A DNA stretch of 64,000 nucleotides, from contig NZ_CP006841.1 of assembly GCF_001274895.1 (NCBI RefSeq), positions 1,550,001 to 1,614,000 of the forward strand, read 5' to 3'. Source of the stretch: Corynebacterium lactis RW2-5 (GTDB taxonomy: Bacteria; Actinomycetota; Actinomycetes; Mycobacteriales; Mycobacteriaceae). The notes below the pieces were generated by a model, which was not told the origin of the DNA, did not search any database, and saw nothing but the letters and a program-made list of their open reading frames with translations. This document shows positions 31,145 to 44,629 of the stretch, piece by piece (the stretch's first letter is position 1; every line of letters begins with the position of its first letter). Both the position numbers and the translations under genes were made by a program.

Positions 31145-32581
31145 GTGTACTCACAAACTCTGCACGGACACACCTACCAATTCACAAACCTCGCCGATGT
31201 GCTCGCCAAGGCCACGCCGCAGCGCTCCGGTGATGAGCTCGCCGGATGCGCCGCCCGGTCAGAGGCAGCGCGCTCTGCCGCCGGGTGGGTGCTTGCCGAC
31301 GTCCCGTTGGCGGACCTACTGGAAAACCCCTCGCTGCCATATGAACACGACTGCGTGACCAAGATAATCCTGGACAATCACGATGCTGAAGCATTCCGGC
31401 CGCTTGCTTCGATGACGGTCGGCGAGTTCCGCGAATGGCTGCTCGCAGTGTCATACCGCGACGATGCTGCGGAGATTTTGGAGTCCGTTCAATGGGCACT
31501 GACTCCCGAGATGGTCGCTGCAGTGTCGAAGCTCATGAGCAACGGAGAACTCATCGCAGTGTCGGCGGCATCGGTAGTCACGAAGGCGTTCCGGAATACG
31601 GTCGGCCTTCCGGGAAGAATCGCAACGAGGCTCCAACCAAATCACCCCGCAGATGACGCCACCGGGGTCGCCGCCGCTATCATCGATGGGCTCAGCCTAG
31701 GGGCTGGAGATGCCGTGATCGGAATCAACCCGGCTACAGACTCGCCACAGCGCGTTCGCTACTTGTTGCAGCTTATCGACGATGTGCGGAGTCGCTATGA
31801 AATCCCTACCCAATCCTGCGTCCTGACTCATGTCACGACCACCGCCGATCTCATTGCCGAAGGGGCCCCGGTCGATCTCGTTTTCCAGTCGATTGCGGGC
31901 ACCGAGAAAACGCTGAAGAGCTTCGGTGTGACACAAACAATGCTGGAGGAGGCCAATCTGGCGGCGCGTGAGTTGAAACGGGGAACGGTCGGAAACAACG
32001 TCATGTACTTCGAGACGGGCCAGGGCTCATGCCTTTCGGCCAATGCGCATCTGACTCCGGCAGGTCAGCCGCTGGATCAACAGACGCTCGAGGCCAGAGC
32101 CTATGGACTCGCTCGGCACTACGACCCATTCCTGACCAACACCGTCGTCGGGTTTATCGGCCCCGAATACCTGTATGACGGCAAACAAATTATCCGAGCT
32201 GGTCTCGAAGATCTATTCTGCGGAAAGATTCTCGGACTCAACATGGGAGTCGACGTCTGCTACACGAACCACGCAGAAGCGGACTCGAACGATATGGACG
32301 TTCTACTCCACCTGCTCATTCAGGCGGCGGCCGGGTTCGTCATCACGGTTCCCGGCGCCGACGACATCATGCTCGGCTACCAGTCCCTGTCCTATCACGA
32401 TGTCGCAGCTGCCCGAGCGGTTACCGGTCGCAAGCACGCTCCCGAATTTGAAGCATGGCTTTACGATCGTGGCCTAATCGGACGCAATGGCAAGCTCACC
32501 AACTCCGGCGAATTCATGGGCGAAGACTTTAATGAACTGGCGAATAAGGCGCACAACATTGCGCTGGTCTCGGCAGATTAG
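31145..32581 (+). CDS. eutB: Ethanolamine ammonia-lyase large subunit
   Basis: 478 residues, slightly longer than the E. coli EutB because of an N-terminal lead. Conserved blocks include DAVIGINPATDSPQRVRYLL, YFETGQGSCLSANAHL and GADDIMLGYQSLSYHD. The enzyme, with adenosylcobalamin, cleaves ethanolamine to acetaldehyde and ammonia in the cytoplasm. Its start may be the first codon after the permease gene (GTG at 31145). One copy of the 11-mer described under findings lies near the N-terminus, in a variable region. Confidence 0.95.
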   Translation: MYSQTLHGHTYQFTNLADVLAKATPQRSGDELAGCAARSEAARSAAGWVLADVPLADLLENPSLPYEHDCVTKIILDNHDAEAFRPLASMTVGEFREWLLAVSYRDDAAEILESVQWALTPEMVAAVSKLMSNGELIAVSAASVVTKAFRNTVGLPGRIATRLQPNHPADDATGVAAAIIDGLSLGAGDAVIGINPATDSPQRVRYLLQLIDDVRSRYEIPTQSCVLTHVTTTADLIAEGAPVDLVFQSIAGTEKTLKSFGVTQTMLEEANLAARELKRGTVGNNVMYFETGQGSCLSANAHLTPAGQPLDQQTLEARAYGLARHYDPFLTNTVVGFIGPEYLYDGKQIIRAGLEDLFCGKILGLNMGVDVCYTNHAEADSNDMDVLLHLLIQAAAGFVITVPGADDIMLGYQSLSYHDVAAARAVTGRKHAPEFEAWLYDRGLIGRNGKLTNSGEFMGEDFNELANKAHNIALVSAD

Positions 32582-32670
32582 GCCATTCAGCGAGGCCACA
32601 CCGCACGCACCGGTACTGAAAGTGCATACCGGCGATGGAACGCACGGCACTAGAAGGGACGAGATTGAAA

Positions 32671-33450
32671 ATGAGTAATGAGGTAACGCAGCGCCACGGC
32701 GACATTGTCAAAGGTATTGACGATTTGCGCAGTTACACACCAGCACGGGTCGGATTGGGCCGTGCGGGAGCAGCAATGCCAACTCATGAGCGGATGGCGT
32801 TGCTCACCGCCCATTCGTCGGCACGCGATGCTGTGCACAGCAGAGTTGATGTGGCGGGACTCAAGGAAGAAATCTCGCATATGAGCGAGTTGGAGTCGCA
32901 AACGAGTGACCGGCACGAGTATCTACGGCGCCCTGATCTGGGCAGACGGCCTGGAAATGTCGATCATATCGATTGGTTGAAACACGTTGGTGACGTCGGC
33001 TTTGTGATCGTCGACGGGCTGTCGCCGCAGGCAGTCAACGAGCACGCGGCACCGTTGGTCGCGGCATTGGAGACCGAGTTGGCGAAGGCGTTACCGGACA
33101 AGCAGATTGCCGCTCCCGTTTTCGCTCATCGAGGACGCGTTGCGTTGGGCGATCATGTCGGAGAGCGGGCCGGGTGGGACACCACGATTGTGATTATTGG
33201 TGAGCGGCCGGGACTTTCGGTCCCGAGTTCGCTGGGAATGTATCTGACGTGGAAAGCAAAACCCGGCACGACCGACGAGGCTCGCAACTGCATTTCCAAT
33301 ATTCATCCTCCGCATGGGATTGGGTATTCGGAGGCTGCAGTTGGGGCGGCGCGCCTCGTTTGTGCGTTCTATGAGCGTGGATTCTCTGGATACCAGGTCA
33401 AAGCCGTCGAGGGGCCCGGTGATACGGCGATTCAAAGTGCCGGTTCTTAG
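32671..33450 (+). CDS. eutC: Ethanolamine ammonia-lyase small subunit
   Basis: 259 residues from the ATG at 32671, preceded by AAGGGACGAG; an upstream ATG at 32635 has no ribosome-binding site. EutC blocks: TPARVGLGRAGAAMPTHERM, VIVDGLSPQAVNEHA, ERPGLSVPSSLGMYLTWKAK and NCISNIHPPHGIGYSEAA. It completes the B12-dependent lyase with EutB. No EutA reactivase and no microcompartment shell gene is nearby, so acetaldehyde must be handled by enzymes elsewhere. Confidence 0.95.
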   Translation: MSNEVTQRHGDIVKGIDDLRSYTPARVGLGRAGAAMPTHERMALLTAHSSARDAVHSRVDVAGLKEEISHMSELESQTSDRHEYLRRPDLGRRPGNVDHIDWLKHVGDVGFVIVDGLSPQAVNEHAAPLVAALETELAKALPDKQIAAPVFAHRGRVALGDHVGERAGWDTTIVIIGERPGLSVPSSLGMYLTWKAKPGTTDEARNCISNIHPPHGIGYSEAAVGAARLVCAFYERGFSGYQVKAVEGPGDTAIQSAGS

Positions 33451-33478
33451 GTACTGTCGTAGTGCTTTAACGGAATCT

Positions 33479-33685
33479 ATGCGTCAGTTCTATAGAGATG
33501 CGGGACCGCTAGATGCTGCTGTGGTCTGCGCAGGCAATCCTCCGTTCACAGACCTAACCCCGCTGACTGGTGAAGAATTCATAAAAATCGAAACTGGCCA
33601 GACATTAGATTCACTGCCTAGCGAGCTAAACCTAGTTTCCAACTTTTACTACAGCCAAAAAGGTACACATTACTTATATTTTTAA
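33479..33685 (+). pseudogene. Probable remnant of a short-chain dehydrogenase
   Basis: A 68-codon frame without a ribosome-binding site. Its middle, DAAVVCAGNPPFTDLTPLTGEEF, resembles the NAG-containing beta4 region of short-chain dehydrogenases (VxxAGNxxF...LT.E.F), but there is no Rossmann GxxxGxG before it and no YxxxK after it. Base composition falls to AT-rich directly behind. A decayed gene fragment is the simplest reading; chance similarity is possible. Confidence 0.4.
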
Positions 33686-33897
33686 ATAAACCACAAATTT
33701 ACCATTATCTCCACTTTTCCCAATAGCCCCAACAGTACATTCCATTACATATAAACATAAAGCTAAGCACCCGAAAAGGGTTATATAAAACAAAATTTTC
33801 ATATTGATTTTGCAGGCACGAGTTTGTGGATAATACGATTCACTAAACGCTTTTTACGCAACACTTTTGTTCACGTTCCCCGAAGGGTTTACTACGT
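33686..33897 (+). promoter_or_regulatory. AT-rich intergenic region with promoter for the YdcF-like gene
   Basis: Markedly AT-rich compared with its surroundings. TTTGCA (33809-33814) and TAATAC (33831-33836), 16 bp apart, form a plausible promoter about 60 bp upstream of the next start. A GAAGGG ribosome-binding site lies before the ATG. The rest shows no feature. Confidence 0.5.
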
Positions 33898-34485
33898 ATG
33901 TCACGGCTTTCTCGTTTGCTTGCAGCCAGCCTCACTGCTGCCATCGCTCTGTGTATTCCGGCAACCGCTGACGCTTCTCCGTCCGCAGTTTCATTGAACT
34001 CATCCACGTTAACTCCCCTGAAAACTTCCCCTCTGGGGCGAGCTGCAGCACATGGAGCGCTCCTTGATCCAAACGTCCCAATCATTGTTCTGGGCGCGCG
34101 TCTCAACGCTGGCTCTTGCTCGATGCCTGCTGTACTGGTAGGCCGTATTGACGAAGCAGCAAAGCTAGCTCTAGCACATCCCCTCAACCCGGTCATTGTT
34201 TCGGGAGGCGTGACGCAACCAGGCTGCCCAAGCGAAGCTGCTGCTATGAAACAGGCACTAGTCCGCAGTGGAGTGTCCGCCCATCGCATTACGACTGAGA
34301 GTACTTCGCAAAGTACCGTTGGCAATGCCGCAGGAACATCGCACTTCGCAAAGAAACTAATTGGCATCGGCCCCCGCACCGGCGTTTTGGTGACATCCGA
34401 TGCCCACATGCCCAGGGCTCTCGATACCTTCGCTGCCGGGGATAACCAAGCACTGTGGCTGGCTACTACATCGCAAGTGAACTAA
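33898..34485 (+). CDS. Secreted YdcF/DUF218-domain protein
   Basis: 195 residues with a classical signal peptide (basic start, hydrophobic LLAASLTAAIALCIP, cut after ADA about residue 27). The domain shows IIVLGARL, VIVSGG and the acidic motif TESTSQSTVGNA (the E..S.ST..NA signature of DUF218), then VLVTSDAHMPRAL. Family members are linked to envelope polysaccharide metabolism, but the substrate is unknown. It is compact, about 168 residues mature. It is followed by a 302-bp gap before the convergent tyrS. Confidence 0.8.
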   Translation: MSRLSRLLAASLTAAIALCIPATADASPSAVSLNSSTLTPLKTSPLGRAAAHGALLDPNVPIIVLGARLNAGSCSMPAVLVGRIDEAAKLALAHPLNPVIVSGGVTQPGCPSEAAAMKQALVRSGVSAHRITTESTSQSTVGNAAGTSHFAKKLIGIGPRTGVLVTSDAHMPRALDTFAAGDNQALWLATTSQVN

Positions 34486-34787
34486 CCGAGAGGGCCCGTT
34501 CTAACACAGCTCCTAATCACCTGTAAGAGCCTCCTACCTTCATTTCTGCCAACGTTTTTAACCGGTGTGGCAGCCGGCGAGCTGCGGGCTGCCATCGATG
34601 AACTAGCAGGCAAACGCTCTCCACTCTTTATTTTTGCCATCTTTTTGGAGGAAGTGACCAGATTTTCGACCTTACTTCATCCAAAAAGCTGGCAAATTCG
34701 ACTGAGCGCGAATCAGATGAATAAATATCGAGTGGGCGCAGGGCAAACAGGGCCCGGCAATGCAAGCTGCTTTTAAACAACCAGCAC
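34486..34787. other. Intergenic region between convergent genes
   Basis: 302 bp between the YdcF-like gene and the 3' end of tyrS. A 69-codon plus-strand frame (34567-34776) has no ribosome-binding site and no recognisable domain. I see no convincing terminator. Confidence 0.5.
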
Positions 34788-36056
34788 TTACACGAATTTC
34801 ACACCGGCGAAGTTCTTCTTACCGCGACGCAGCACAACCCACTTGCCGTGCAGCAGGTCGGCCTCACCGGGCGTCCACTCTTCGTCGGCAATGCGCTCAT
34901 TGTTCGCGTAGGCACCGCCTTCCTTAATAGTGCGGCGTGCCTCGCCCTTCGATTTCGCCAGGCCCGAGGCGACCAGCAAGTCTACAGCAGTGCGCGGCTC
35001 GCCTGACGCGATTTCTGCCACCTCAGTCTCAGAGACAGCGCCGACGAGCGTTGCTTCGTCCAGGTCGGCCAACTCGGCACGCCCGAACAGAGCTTGAGCA
35101 GCCAGCTCGACAGCCTTGGTCGCCTCCTCGCCGTGCACCAGGTTGGTCATCTCCTGAGCCAGACGACGCTGAGCCTCACGCTTGAACGGACGCTCCGCAA
35201 CGGCGACCTCGTACTCCGCGATCTCCTCCTGGGACAGGAAAGTGAACCAGCGCAGGTAATCAATAACTACCGAGTCACCAGCGTTCAGGAAGTACTGGTA
35301 CCAGGAGTACGGCGAGGTCTTCTCCGCATCCAGCCACAGTTTTCCGCCGCCGGTGGACTTACCGAATTTCTGTCCCTGCGCATCCGTTACCAGCGGCACA
35401 GTGAGGCCGTGGACCTTGGCACCGTCGACACGCCTGTTGAGGTCAACGCCCGAAACGATGTTGCCCCACTGGTCACCGCCGCCAATCTGCAGGATGCAGT
35501 CGTGGGTGCGGCGCAGCTGCACGTAGTCGTTGGACTGCAGCAGCATGTAGGAAAACTCGGTGTAGGAGATACCGTCGGACTCGAGGCGGCGTTTGACGGT
35601 ATCGCGATCGAGCATCGTATTCAGCGAGAAGTTCTTGCCCACATCGCGCAAGAAGTCAATGACGGACATGTTCATGGTCCAGTCCGCGTTGTTGACCATC
35701 GTCGCCGGGGAATCGCCCTCGAAGTCAATGAAGCGCCGCAGCTGCCCCTTAATCGACTCCAGGTTGTGCTCAATAGTCTCCTGGCTGAGCATCGACCGCT
35801 CACCCACATCACGGGGATCGCCAATGAAGCCAGTTGCACCGCCGGCCAGCGCAATCGGGTGGTGCCCTGCCAGCTGGAAACGCCGCAGCATAATCATCGG
35901 AACCAGGTGGCCCGCATGCAGCGAGTCTCCCGTCGGGTCGAAACCGCAATATAGAGCAATCGGGTTTTCGCACGCCTCGCGCAGCGCTTCAACATCAGTG
36001 GACTGATTAATCAGCCCACGCCACTGTAATTCGTCGATAATGTTCTGCTCAGTCAC
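34788..36056 (-). CDS. tyrS: Tyrosyl-tRNA synthetase
   Basis: 422 residues, the normal bacterial length. The class I HIGH motif appears as HAGH (residues 47-50, in [18 protein letters not shown]), and the KMSKS loop as KFGKS near residue 232. The C-terminal 65 residues form an S4-type RNA-binding domain ([21 protein letters not shown]). It charges tRNA-Tyr. No T-box leader is visible in the short upstream gap. Confidence 0.96.
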   Translation of the reverse strand: MTEQNIIDELQWRGLINQSTDVEALREACENPIALYCGFDPTGDSLHAGHLVPMIMLRRFQLAGHHPIALAGGATGFIGDPRDVGERSMLSQETIEHNLESIKGQLRRFIDFEGDSPATMVNNADWTMNMSVIDFLRDVGKNFSLNTMLDRDTVKRRLESDGISYTEFSYMLLQSNDYVQLRRTHDCILQIGGGDQWGNIVSGVDLNRRVDGAKVHGLTVPLVTDAQGQKFGKSTGGGKLWLDAEKTSPYSWYQYFLNAGDSVVIDYLRWFTFLSQEEIAEYEVAVAERPFKREAQRRLAQEMTNLVHGEEATKAVELAAQALFGRAELADLDEATLVGAVSETEVAEIASGEPRTAVDLLVASGLAKSKGEARRTIKEGGAYANNERIADEEWTPGEADLLHGKWVVLRRGKKNFAGVKFV

Positions 36057-36144
36057 GTTCTCTATCGTAACGTTTCACCTTCAGCCCCAGGCCATCAGGG
36101 GTGTATTCTCTCCGCTTGCCGACGCTCTCAACTACCGGCCCCGA

Positions 36145-36792
36145 CTAGAATTCGGCGAGCGCGGACTTGTGCTTCCGATATGCGGAAACGGAATCGTCCT
36201 CGAGACAGAGCCGCCACGGCCGCTCGGCTGCCCGGCGCACACCGACCCGAGGCCCCGAACGAACGCGCTCCTCGGGTAAAGAAGATTCCCGTGGTTGTAG
36301 AAATAGACGTCCCGCGCAATCCAAAGCATCGTGGCCGTAATCGGACAAATCAATACCTAGGGCCTGACCTACATTGCCGGGCCCGCGGCCAAGGCCTGAA
36401 TCGGAGGGCTTTTCACCGCGGCGCCGGCGCACGGCATCAGCTCCGGAGTCGATCCGGACGGAGCGGATTAGTATTCCTCCGCCTTCGCCGTCTTCGGCAC
36501 AGGTGACGTTGAGGCAAAAGTGAATCCCGTAGGAACGGTAGACGTACCAATGCCCTGCGGGACCGAACATCGCACGGTTGCGCGCGGTCAGTCCCGGGTA
36601 GCAATGCGCCGCGGGATCGGGCCAGCGCGAATCCGCCGGGCCGCCGTAGGCCTCAACCTCGGTAATAGTCGCGACAATCCCCTCGGCGGGGACCTCTATA
36701 CGACAGCCCAGAACCTGCCGCGCCGCCTCAATGGGTGAGACCTGCAGCAGGCTTCGATCAAAAGGCATACGCAACGCGTCGCGCGAGGCCAT
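36145..36792 (-). CDS. mpg: 3-methyladenine DNA glycosylase (AAG/Mpg family)
   Basis: 215 residues. The AAG fold is shown by EVEAYGGPADSRWPDPAAHC (the catalytic Glu of TEVEAY), RNRAMFGPAGHWYVYRSYG and LNVTCAEDGEGGGILIRSVR. It removes alkylated purines in base-excision repair. Its ATG overlaps the stop of the Trm112-like gene by one base. A start eight codons later (MPFDRSLLQ) is possible. The 88-bp gap to tyrS contains one intergenic copy of the 11-mer (36114-36124). Confidence 0.92.
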   Translation of the reverse strand: MASRDALRMPFDRSLLQVSPIEAARQVLGCRIEVPAEGIVATITEVEAYGGPADSRWPDPAAHCYPGLTARNRAMFGPAGHWYVYRSYGIHFCLNVTCAEDGEGGGILIRSVRIDSGADAVRRRRGEKPSDSGLGRGPGNVGQALGIDLSDYGHDALDCAGRLFLQPRESSLPEERVRSGPRVGVRRAAERPWRLCLEDDSVSAYRKHKSALAEF

Positions 36793-36965
36793 TAACGGTC
36801 CCAGGCAACAGCCTCGTCCGCAAGCATGACGGGGATTCCCTCGTCGATTCGGTAGGCGACCTTCAGGCGCGGGTTGACCAGCACCTGCTCATCCTCGAGG
36901 TAGTCGAGGGGGCCCTTGTCTTGCGGGCAGACGAGGATGTCGAGGAGTTTTGCGTCCAGGCTCAT
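36792..36965 (-). CDS. Trm112/YcaR-like small protein
   Basis: 57 residues, reading MSLDAKLLDILVCPQDKGPL and onward, ending in MLADEAVAWDR. The LLDILVCP...GPL start and the YRIDEGIPVML end are the Trm112/UPF0434 signature. Only one Cys (13) is left, so the zinc site typical of some family members is incomplete. Trm112 proteins activate methyltransferases; the bacterial role is less clear. The stop overlaps the glycosylase ATG, so translation is coupled. Confidence 0.85.
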   Translation of the reverse strand: MSLDAKLLDILVCPQDKGPLDYLEDEQVLVNPRLKVAYRIDEGIPVMLADEAVAWDR

Positions 36966-37005
36966 ACTTTCCTACCTACCTTTTCGATAAAGTTCTGCGC
37001 CCTGA

Positions 37006-38475
<1,470 letters not shown>

Positions 38476-38492
38476 CTAGTAGTTCCGGTTAC

Positions 38493-39692
38493 TTACAGGT
38501 TGAAGTCGCGCTTCGCGGCCATCTTCGAGGACAGGCCGTGCAGCTCGACGAAGCCGCGAGCCAGGGTCTGGTCGAAGGTGTCGCCCTCGTCGTAGGTGGC
38601 GAGGTTGAAGTCGTACAGCGAGGTGTTCGAACGGCGGCCGTTGACGTTGCAGTTGCCAGCGTGCATGACCATGCGGATATCGCCGGAAACGCCCTTCTGG
38701 GACTCCTCGATGAAGGTGTCCAGAGCACGCTTGAGCGGGGAGAACCACAGGCCGTCGTAGACCAGCTCGGCCCACTTGCCCTCAACCTGGCGCTTGTAGC
38801 GAGCCAGCTCACGCTCAACGGTGACGTCCTCCAGAGCGGCGTGCGCGATCATGATAGCGATGGCGCCCGGAGCCTCGTAGATCTCGCGAGACTTGATGCC
38901 GACCAGGCGGTCCTCGACCATGTCCAGACGACCGATACCCTGGGCACCGGCGCGGCGGTTCATCTCCTCGATGGCCTCGAGCACCGAAACCGGCTTACCG
39001 TCGATCGCGGTCGGCTTGCCGTCCTCGAAGGAGATGATGACCTCATCCGGGGAGTTGAAGTTCAGGGTCGGGTCCTCGGTGTAGGAGTAGACGTCCTTGG
39101 TCGGGGCGTTCCACAGGTCCTCGAGGTAGCCGGTCTCGATAGCACGGCCGAAGAGGTTCTGGTCGATGGAGAACGGGGAGGACTTGGACTGCTCGATCGG
39201 CAGGCCCTTCTCCTCAGCGAAGGCGATGGCCTTGTCGCGGGTCCATGCGAAGTCACGGGCCGGAGCGATAATCTTCAGGTCCGGCGCGGTGTTGGCAAAG
39301 CCGACCTCGAAGCGAACCTGGTCATTGCCCTTACCGGTGCAGCCGTGAGCGACGTGGGTGCCGCCGAATTCCTTGGCAGCCTCAGTCATGTGCTTGACGA
39401 TCAGCGGACGGGACAGAGCAGAAACCAGCGGGTACTGCTTCATGTAGAGGCCGTTCGCCTTGATAGTCGGCAGGCAGTACTCCTCGGCGAACTCGTCCTT
39501 GGCGTCAACAACGACAGCCTCAACGGCTCCGGCGTCGAGAGCGCGCTGACGCACCGACTCCATGTCCTCGCCGCCCTGTCCGACATCGATGGACACCGCG
39601 ACAACCTCGCCGTCGGTCATGTCCTTCAGGTACGGAATAGCGACGGTGGTGTCGAGGCCACCAGAGTAGGCAAGAATAACCCGGTTGGTCAT
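38493..39692 (-). CDS. argG: Argininosuccinate synthase
   Basis: 399 residues. The PP-loop [15 protein letters not shown] is at residues 8-22; [13 protein letters not shown] and [19 protein letters not shown] are conserved substrate-binding blocks. It condenses citrulline and aspartate using ATP. AAAGGAG precedes the ATG. The 48-bp gap to argR is AT-rich (TAAAATATTTAAG on the minus strand) and may hold a separate promoter, as reported for argG in C. glutamicum. Confidence 0.97.
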   Translation of the reverse strand: MTNRVILAYSGGLDTTVAIPYLKDMTDGEVVAVSIDVGQGGEDMESVRQRALDAGAVEAVVVDAKDEFAEEYCLPTIKANGLYMKQYPLVSALSRPLIVKHMTEAAKEFGGTHVAHGCTGKGNDQVRFEVGFANTAPDLKIIAPARDFAWTRDKAIAFAEEKGLPIEQSKSSPFSIDQNLFGRAIETGYLEDLWNAPTKDVYSYTEDPTLNFNSPDEVIISFEDGKPTAIDGKPVSVLEAIEEMNRRAGAQGIGRLDMVEDRLVGIKSREIYEAPGAIAIMIAHAALEDVTVERELARYKRQVEGKWAELVYDGLWFSPLKRALDTFIEESQKGVSGDIRMVMHAGNCNVNGRRSNTSLYDFNLATYDEGDTFDQTLARGFVELHGLSSKMAAKRDFNL

Positions 39693-39740
39693 GGGGTGTA
39701 GCGCTCCTTTAATCGGTGCTAATTGAATGTCTTAAATATT

Positions 39741-40223
39741 TTACTGGTTCGTTCCGGCAGATAAACGCTGGGCTAGATCAGCGCCGGAAAGCGGTTCCCT
39801 GGCTAGGCACATTACCGTGTCATCGCCAGCGATTGTGCCAACGATGTCCTTAAGTCCCGCACGATCAATCACGCTGGCCAGGTACTGTGCAGCACCGGGT
39901 GGAGTCCGGACCACCGCAATGGATCCGGAGTGGTCGATGGAGACAAGCAGCTCGTCCAAAACTCGCCGCATCCGAGATAGCGCGCCGCTGGTTGCGGCTG
40001 CCGCGTCCTCGGCAATCATGTACCGAGAACCTCGGGACTCATCACGGACCTTCCTCGCGCCCAACTCATCGAGATCACGAGACAGCGTCGCCTGCGCAAT
40101 ATCAATGCCCTCGGCAGCTAGAAGCTCCACCAACTGAACTTGGCTGGACACATGGTGCCGAGCAATCAGGTCCGCGATGAGTGCCTGCCGTGCCGTGCGC
40201 GATCCGGGCTGTGCTCCAGTCAT
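39741..40223 (-). CDS. argR: Arginine repressor ArgR
   Basis: 160 residues. The N-terminal winged helix contains [20 protein letters not shown] and [16 protein letters not shown] (recognition helix). The C-terminal domain, with [15 protein letters not shown], forms the hexamer and binds arginine. It would repress the cluster that encodes it. It is placed between argF and argG, 4 bp behind argF. Confidence 0.95.
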   Translation of the reverse strand: MTGAQPGSRTARQALIADLIARHHVSSQVQLVELLAAEGIDIAQATLSRDLDELGARKVRDESRGSRYMIAEDAAAATSGALSRMRRVLDELLVSIDHSGSIAVVRTPPGAAQYLASVIDRAGLKDIVGTIAGDDTVMCLAREPLSGADLAQRLSAGTNQ

Positions 40224-40227
40224 GGTT

Positions 40228-42427
<2,200 letters not shown>

Positions 42428-42518
42428 TCTTGTGTGACCTGCCTTCGAAAATTTTGACCTTGATTCTTGCGAGTTACTTATACAGGATGCCCCGGACTCG
42501 GGGACGTTCCAGCGAGTT

Positions 42519-43412
42519 CTAACCCGGCTCCACCATTGTGCCGATACCGCCGGAAGTCATCAGCTCAAGCAACACCGAATGCGGCTGGCGGCCGTCGATA
42601 ACGTGGGCGGCCGGAACACCCTTTTCCACCGCATTGAGGCAGGATTCCATCTTCGGAATCATCCCCGAATCCAGGGTGGGCATAATCTCGCGCAGCTTCG
42701 ATACCGAAATCTTTGACACCAGGGAGTCTCGGTCCGGCCAGTTGGTGTAAAGCCCCTCGACATTGGTGAGGATTACCAGGCGGTCCGCATTGATGGCCGA
42801 GGCCAGAGCACCTGCCGCGGTGTCGGCGTTGATGTTGTAGACCTCGGTGCCGTCTTCCGACGGCGCGATGGTGGACACCACTGGAATTCGACCGGCGTCG
42901 ATAAGGTCCATCAGAGTCTCCGACTGGACCGAGGTGATGTTGCCGACCAGTCCGATATCGGTCTCCTTGCCAGCGACGGTGACCGTGCGGCGGGTGCCGG
43001 TGAACAGGCCGCCGTCCTCGCCGGAGGTACCGACCGCGTAGGGGCCATAGGCGTTGATTAGGTTCACCAGCTCGCGGCCCACCTGACCGAACAGCACCAT
43101 GCGCACGATTTCCATGACCTCAGGAGTGGTCACGCGGAACCCGCCGCGGAACTCCCCCTCGAGGCCGAGTCGCCCCAGCATCGAGGAAATTTGCGGACCG
43201 CCGCCATGGACGACCACGGGCTTAACGCCGACGGTGCGCAGGAAAACCATGTCCTGAGCGAACGCTTTCTTCAGCTTCAGGTCGGTCATCGCATTTCCGC
43301 CGTACTTAACGACGACGATCTTGTCGCGGTAGTGCTGCAGCCACGGCAGGGCCTCGGCAAGAACGTGGGCGCGCTGTTCGTAGGACAGGCCTTCGGTTAG
43401 CTCGTGAACCAT
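42519..43412 (-). CDS. argB: Acetylglutamate kinase
   Basis: 297 residues. VVKYGGNAM and [14 protein letters not shown] are the amino acid kinase motifs, and [15 protein letters not shown] binds the substrate. It is probably feedback-inhibited by arginine, as is known for corynebacterial ArgB; the N-terminal helix ([17 protein letters not shown]) needed for the hexameric, arginine-sensitive form is present. It lies 8 bp behind argJ. Confidence 0.97.
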   Translation of the reverse strand: MVHELTEGLSYEQRAHVLAEALPWLQHYRDKIVVVKYGGNAMTDLKLKKAFAQDMVFLRTVGVKPVVVHGGGPQISSMLGRLGLEGEFRGGFRVTTPEVMEIVRMVLFGQVGRELVNLINAYGPYAVGTSGEDGGLFTGTRRTVTVAGKETDIGLVGNITSVQSETLMDLIDAGRIPVVSTIAPSEDGTEVYNINADTAAGALASAINADRLVILTNVEGLYTNWPDRDSLVSKISVSKLREIMPTLDSGMIPKMESCLNAVEKGVPAAHVIDGRQPHSVLLELMTSGGIGTMVEPG

Positions 43413-43420
43413 TGTCGCTC

Positions 43421-44629
43421 CTAGGACGAGTAGGCCGAGTTGATGTGGACGTAATCGTGCGAGAGGTCCGTGGTACGCACGGTCGCCTCCTCTGCGTTGC
43501 CGGTGCCGAGGTCAACCTCGACCGCGATATCGGCACCCGAGAGATCAACCTCGCGGGCATCCGGGGTTCCGCCGGTATCGCGGCAAACAACGTGGCCGTT
43601 GAAGGACACCGTGATGTGCTCCGGGTCCATATCCACCGGCGCAGTTCCCACCGCCGCAAGCACGCGACCCCAGTTCGGGTCGGAGCCGAACATCGCGCAC
43701 TTGAACAGGTTGTCGCGGCCGATAATACGCGCAGCCACCAGGGCCTCCTCTGCCCCGCCGGTGCCGCGCACGGTGATGGAGACGCGCTTGGTCACGCCCT
43801 CGGCATCGGACTGCATCTGGCGCGCAATCGAGTCGCACACCGCAAACACGGCCTTGTCCAGCTCTTCCTGGGTCGGGTTAACGCCGGAGGCGCCGCTTGC
43901 CATCATGATGACGGTGTCGTTCGTCGAGGTGGAACCGTCGATATCCAGGCGGTTGAAGGTGACCTCGGATGCCTTGGCGATGGCGTCGTGAAGCATCTCG
44001 GTGCTCACCTTGGCATCGGTAGTGATTACGCCGAGCATGGTTGCCATGGAAGGGCTAATCATGCCGACCCCCTTGCCCATCGCGCCGACGGTGAAGCCGC
44101 CGGTTTCCACCACCGCTTCCTTGATAACCAGGTCCGTGGTGAGAATAGCCTCTGCGGCCGCGTGGGCGGACCCCGCGTCGTCGCCGAGGGCCTCCACCAG
44201 CTTCGGGACACCGCCGAGCACGATGTCCATCGGCAGGCGGTCGCCGATAAGGCCTGTCGAGCAGGCGCCCACCTCGGTCACGTCGACGCCGAGAGCGTCA
44301 GCAACGGCCTGGCAGACCTCAAGCGCATCGTCGATGCCCGGCTGGCCGTTGCAGGCGTTCGCGTTGCCCGAGTTCAACACAACCGCACTGAGCTTGCCGT
44401 CTTCGATGTGCCTCTTCGTTACGGCAACCGGCGCCGCCTGGACACGGTTTCGCGTGAATACCGCCGCAGCAGTCTTCTCCGGCCCCTGGTTAACGACCAG
44501 CGCCATGTCCGGCTTGCCGCTGACCTTAATGCCCGCGGTCGTACCCGCCGCTACGAAGCCCTTGGGCGCACAGATGCCCTTACCCGACTCGCCGACGTTC
44601 ACCGGTCCCTCTTTCTCCGCCTTCATCAT
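43421..44629 (-). CDS. argJ: Glutamate N-acetyltransferase / ornithine acetyltransferase
   Basis: 402 residues. The self-cleavage region [18 protein letters not shown] is intact, with Thr of the SMATM motif as the catalytic nucleophile of the beta chain. [17 protein letters not shown] is conserved. ArgJ recycles the acetyl group from acetylornithine to glutamate. No argA-like gene is seen here, so ArgJ may be bifunctional. Its ATGA overlaps the argC stop. Confidence 0.96.
   Translation of the reverse strand: MMKAEKEGPVNVGESGKGICAPKGFVAAGTTAGIKVSGKPDMALVVNQGPEKTAAAVFTRNRVQAAPVAVTKRHIEDGKLSAVVLNSGNANACNGQPGIDDALEVCQAVADALGVDVTEVGACSTGLIGDRLPMDIVLGGVPKLVEALGDDAGSAHAAAEAILTTDLVIKEAVVETGGFTVGAMGKGVGMISPSMATMLGVITTDAKVSTEMLHDAIAKASEVTFNRLDIDGSTSTNDTVIMMASGASGVNPTQEELDKAVFAVCDSIARQMQSDAEGVTKRVSITVRGTGGAEEALVAARIIGRDNLFKCAMFGSDPNWGRVLAAVGTAPVDMDPEHITVSFNGHVVCRDTGGTPDAREVDLSGADIAVEVDLGTGNAEEATVRTTDLSHDYVHINSAYSS

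Noticed and set aside
33314-33478. Start of the SDR-like frame inside eutC
   Set aside because: This part is the out-of-frame reading of eutC; only the portion after the eutC stop has any family likeness.
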